From: Tannerella sp.
GTDB lineage: Bacteria; Bacteroidota; Bacteroidia; Bacteroidales; Tannerellaceae
Assembly (NCBI GenBank): GCA_031259505.1
Contig: JAIRLL010000110.1
Span: forward strand, 1-9,007
Direction of reading: 5' to 3'
DNA: 9,007 bases
Shown here one piece after another: positions 7,817-9,007 of the stretch (its first letter is position 1; each line of letters starts with the position of its first letter). A program made the translations under genes and the position numbers. The notes below the pieces were generated by a model. The model worked only from the letters and a program-made list of their open reading frames with translations. It searched no databases and was not told the DNA's origin.

Positions 7817-8047
7817 GAGATAGAAATAAACTCTCAAGAGTTTGAAATGAACTCTCGGGAGTTTGAAATGATCTCTCGAGAGTTTGAAATGAATTCTCAG
7901 GAGTTTGACATGAACTCTCAGGAGTTTGAAACGATCTCTCGAGAGTTTGAAATGAATTCTCAAGAGTTTGAAATGAACTCTTGAGAGTTTGAAATGATCT
8001 CTCAGGAGTTTGACATGAACTCTTGAGAGTTTGAAATGATCTCTAAC
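7817..8047. repeat. Tandem array of eleven 21-bp units
   Basis: Ten units start with GAGTTTGA at 7838, 7859, 7880, 7901, 7922, 7943, 7964, 7985, 8006 and 8027. A degenerate first unit (GAGATAGAAATAAACTCTCAA type) occupies 7817-7837. Spacing is exactly 21 bp throughout, with substitutions only and no indels. Apart from the first unit, variation is confined to codon 3 (GAA/GAC), codon 4 (one ACG), codon 5 (AAC/ATC/AAT) and codon 7 (CGG, CGA, CAG, CAA, TGA, AAC). Each unit can fold as a 7-bp stem GAGAGTT/AACTCTC around a TGAAATG-type loop, with mismatches in some units. There are no unique spacers, so it is not CRISPR. The array lies between the surface operon and leuS. Confidence 0.95.
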
Positions 8048-8354
8048 AAGTTTTTTTGCTATTCTCGATTGTGAATTTCACATTCAATAGCATTGACGAA
8101 TTAGTCAGTATCAATTCGAAAGCCCGCAATATACAATTTTATAGCAACTTATCTGCGAAAAAAGATTAGCTGTGTCTAATTGACGTTTCGAATCTTTTCA
8201 TTTAGTTAACTGTCCGGAAGTCCGAAGGACTTGAATATGAAACGTAAGTTCGACGCAATCCGGCATACTGTTTCAGCCATCCGGATATATCGTACAGTAC
8301 GGCAGGCATGTCGATTTTTATCCTCCGGATATGGCGAAAGTCATTTTTATGACG
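8048..8354. other. AT-rich leader region upstream of leuS with inverted repeats
   Basis: No gene is seen. A T7 run (8051-8057) follows the last repeat unit. TGTGAA-T-TTCACA forms an inverted repeat at 8070-8082. ATTCGAAA (8114-8121) is the inverse of TTTCGAAT (8186-8193). AAAAGATT (8160-8167) pairs with AATCTTTT (8191-8198), with an alternative inner stem ATTAG/CTAAT (8165-8180). AAGTCC-GAA-GGACTT is a perfect short hairpin at 8218-8232 without a following T-run. These may be regulatory sites or upstream leader structure; none matches a known riboswitch that I recognise. Confidence 0.5.
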
Positions 8355-8362
8355 TACATTTG
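8355..8362 (+). promoter_or_regulatory. Candidate leuS promoter -7 box (TACATTTG)
   Basis: TACATTTG followed by C is a full match to the Bacteroidetes TAnnTTTG(C) consensus. No clear TTTG lies 18-21 bases upstream. A start near 8368 would leave a leader of about 39 nt before the leuS ATG, which is a normal arrangement. Confidence 0.5.
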
Positions 8363-8406
8363 CGTCGTTTTATCAACGTCGATACAAATCGACAGGACAG
8401 TTTTAT

Positions 8407-9007
8407 ATGGAATACGACTTCAGGAATATCGAAAAAAAATGGCAGAAAGCGTGGCGCGAAAGCGGCGTCTATACCGTAACGGAAGATGCCGGCAAACCGA
8501 AATACTACGTGCTGGACATGTTTCCCTACCCGTCGGGAGCCGGACTGCACGTCGGTCATCCGCTCGGCTACATCGCCTCCGACATATACTCGCGCTACAA
8601 GCGGCTGCGCGGATTCAACGTCCTGCATCCCATGGGATACGACGCCTACGGACTGCCGGCCGAACAGTATGCCATCCAAACCGGACAGCATCCGGCAATC
8701 ACCACGGAAGAAAATATCCGCCGCTACCGCAGACAACTGGACAGAACCGGGTTCTGCTTTGACTGGGGACGCGAAATAAGAACCTGCGACCCGGACTACT
8801 ACAAATGGACGCAGTGGGCTTTTATCAAAATGTTCGAATCGTATTACTGTTACGATGCGCGGCAGGCACGTCCGATCGCCGAACTGACAGACATTTTCGC
8901 TTCGCAGGGCACGCAGAGCCTGAACATCGCCTGCACGGAAGAAATGCATTTCACCGCCGAAGAATGGAACGCCATGACGCATAAGGGAAAACAGGAAATA
9001 CTGATGA
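8407..9007 (+). CDS. leuS: Leucyl-tRNA synthetase, N-terminal 200 residues (runs off right edge)
   Basis: The enzyme charges tRNA-Leu with leucine in the cytoplasm, using ATP, and is essential for translation. The ATG at 8407 opens [13 protein letters not shown], the usual start of bacterial LeuRS. The class I catalytic site is visible: [18 protein letters not shown] (38-55) carries the HIGH-type motif HVGH (48-51), and [15 protein letters not shown] (76-90) is the conserved downstream segment. Residues 145-200 ([15 protein letters not shown], then [15 protein letters not shown]) match the Bacteroidetes-type form of the enzyme. The editing domain, KMSKS loop and anticodon-binding domain lie beyond the window. 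An AGGA at about 8394-8397 may act as ribosome binding site. The frame is intact and reads away from the surface operon, so the two units are divergent with 1.46 kb between. Confidence 0.98.
   Translation, partial: MEYDFRNIEKKWQKAWRESGVYTVTEDAGKPKYYVLDMFPYPSGAGLHVGHPLGYIASDIYSRYKRLRGFNVLHPMGYDAYGLPAEQYAIQTGQHPAITTEENIRRYRRQLDRTGFCFDWGREIRTCDPDYYKWTQWAFIKMFESYYCYDARQARPIAELTDIFASQGTQSLNIACTEEMHFTAEEWNAMTHKGKQEILM

Larger units (their letters stand above)
7550..8074 (+). pseudogene. Possible decayed small gene ending in heptapeptide repeats, interrupted only by TGA codons
   Basis: An ATG at 7550 opens a 34-codon frame (MNKNNCRRPETVF...) that ends in TGA at 7652. The same frame then stays open for 109 codons through the GC-rich segment and into the 21-bp array, where it reads E-F-E-M-N-S-Q-like heptapeptides. 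Further stops occur only at 7982 and 8024 (repeat units 7 and 9) and at 8072, and all four are TGA. In the array, TGA occupies the position where other units have CGA, CAA or CAG. F and M are two residues apart, so this is not a classic coiled coil. No homologue is recognised and codon use is unremarkable. The reading may be an accident of a non-coding repeat whose unit is a multiple of three, so confidence is low. Confidence 0.2.

Noticed and set aside
7544..7963. 139-codon minus-strand frame with F-K-L-L-R-V-H heptads
   Set aside because: It has no ATG (TTG only), the heptads follow automatically from the 21-bp unit, and the remainder resembles no known protein.
7688..7984. 98-codon plus-strand frame as an intact gene
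   Set aside because: It has only a TTG start with no ribosome binding site and stops within unit 7 of the array; it is treated as part of a possible pseudogene.
7817..8047. CRISPR array
   Set aside because: The units abut each other with no unique spacers, the 21-bp unit is short, and no cas genes are in the window.
8070..8082. CRP-type site (TGTGAATTTCACA)
   Set aside because: The half-sites are separated by 3 bases instead of the 6 in the CRP consensus, and classic CRP regulation is not expected in Bacteroidales.
8048..8406. T-box or other known riboswitch controlling leuS
   Set aside because: No T-box sequence or specifier loop is seen, and no terminator hairpin with a T-run lies between the leader structures and leuS.
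6946..8406. tRNA genes in the intergenic region
   Set aside because: No cloverleaf with GGTTCRAAT-type T-arm and CCA-proximal acceptor stem was found by eye.
8231..8479. 82-codon plus-strand frame before leuS
   Set aside because: It overlaps the leuS start in another frame, spans the leuS promoter box and resembles no known protein.
8347..8982. 211-codon minus-strand frame
   Set aside because: It is the antisense shadow of leuS, whose identity is certain.

Overview
The window looks like a chromosomal segment from a member of the Bacteroidales. The leucyl-tRNA synthetase start is of the Bacteroidetes type, the candidate promoters match the Bacteroidetes -7 consensus TAnnTTTG, and ribosome binding sites are weak and A-rich. 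One secreted protein also ends in a tail resembling the C-terminal signals of the type IX secretion system (T9SS). The coding DNA is moderately GC-rich and the intergenic DNA is much richer in A+T.

Left two thirds (1-6945, minus strand): two very large secreted, beta-rich surface proteins lie in the same direction, 43 bp apart with no terminator between them, so they probably form an operon. The upstream gene (1457 aa) has a signal peptide, a glycine-rich beta-helix-like region with GAGIG motifs, several beta-sandwich-like segments and the T9SS-like tail. The downstream gene runs off the left edge (842 codons visible). It has a signal peptide, a DUF6273-type domain opening with YFGIYPQT, a beta module of the kind that often follows DUF6273, and four putative-Ig (He_PIG) repeats about 100 residues apart. 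The two N-termini are similar to each other, as expected for a paralogous or co-secreted pair. No enzymatic function can be assigned to either.

Middle (6946-8406): a 1.46-kb region with no convincing gene but much structure. From left to right it holds: a promoter region for the surface-protein operon with a duplicated motif; a strong intrinsic terminator pointing left; a candidate ~190-nt structured RNA ending at that terminator and starting at its own TACCTTTG box; an AT-rich stretch with a right-pointing promoter candidate; a GC-rich segment; an indel-free array of 21-bp tandem repeats (11 units, 7817-8047); and an AT-rich leader with inverted repeats ahead of leuS. In one frame the array reads as an E-F-E-M-N-S-Q-like heptapeptide repeat. 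That frame is interrupted only by TGA codons back to an ATG at 7550, so the array is either non-coding repeat DNA or the remains of a small repeat-protein gene.

Right edge (8407-9007, plus strand): the first 200 codons of leuS, a core translation gene, preceded by a TACATTTG promoter box.

The least explained parts are the 21-bp array and the candidate small RNA. The surface proteins are of recognisable modular types but have no known partners here.
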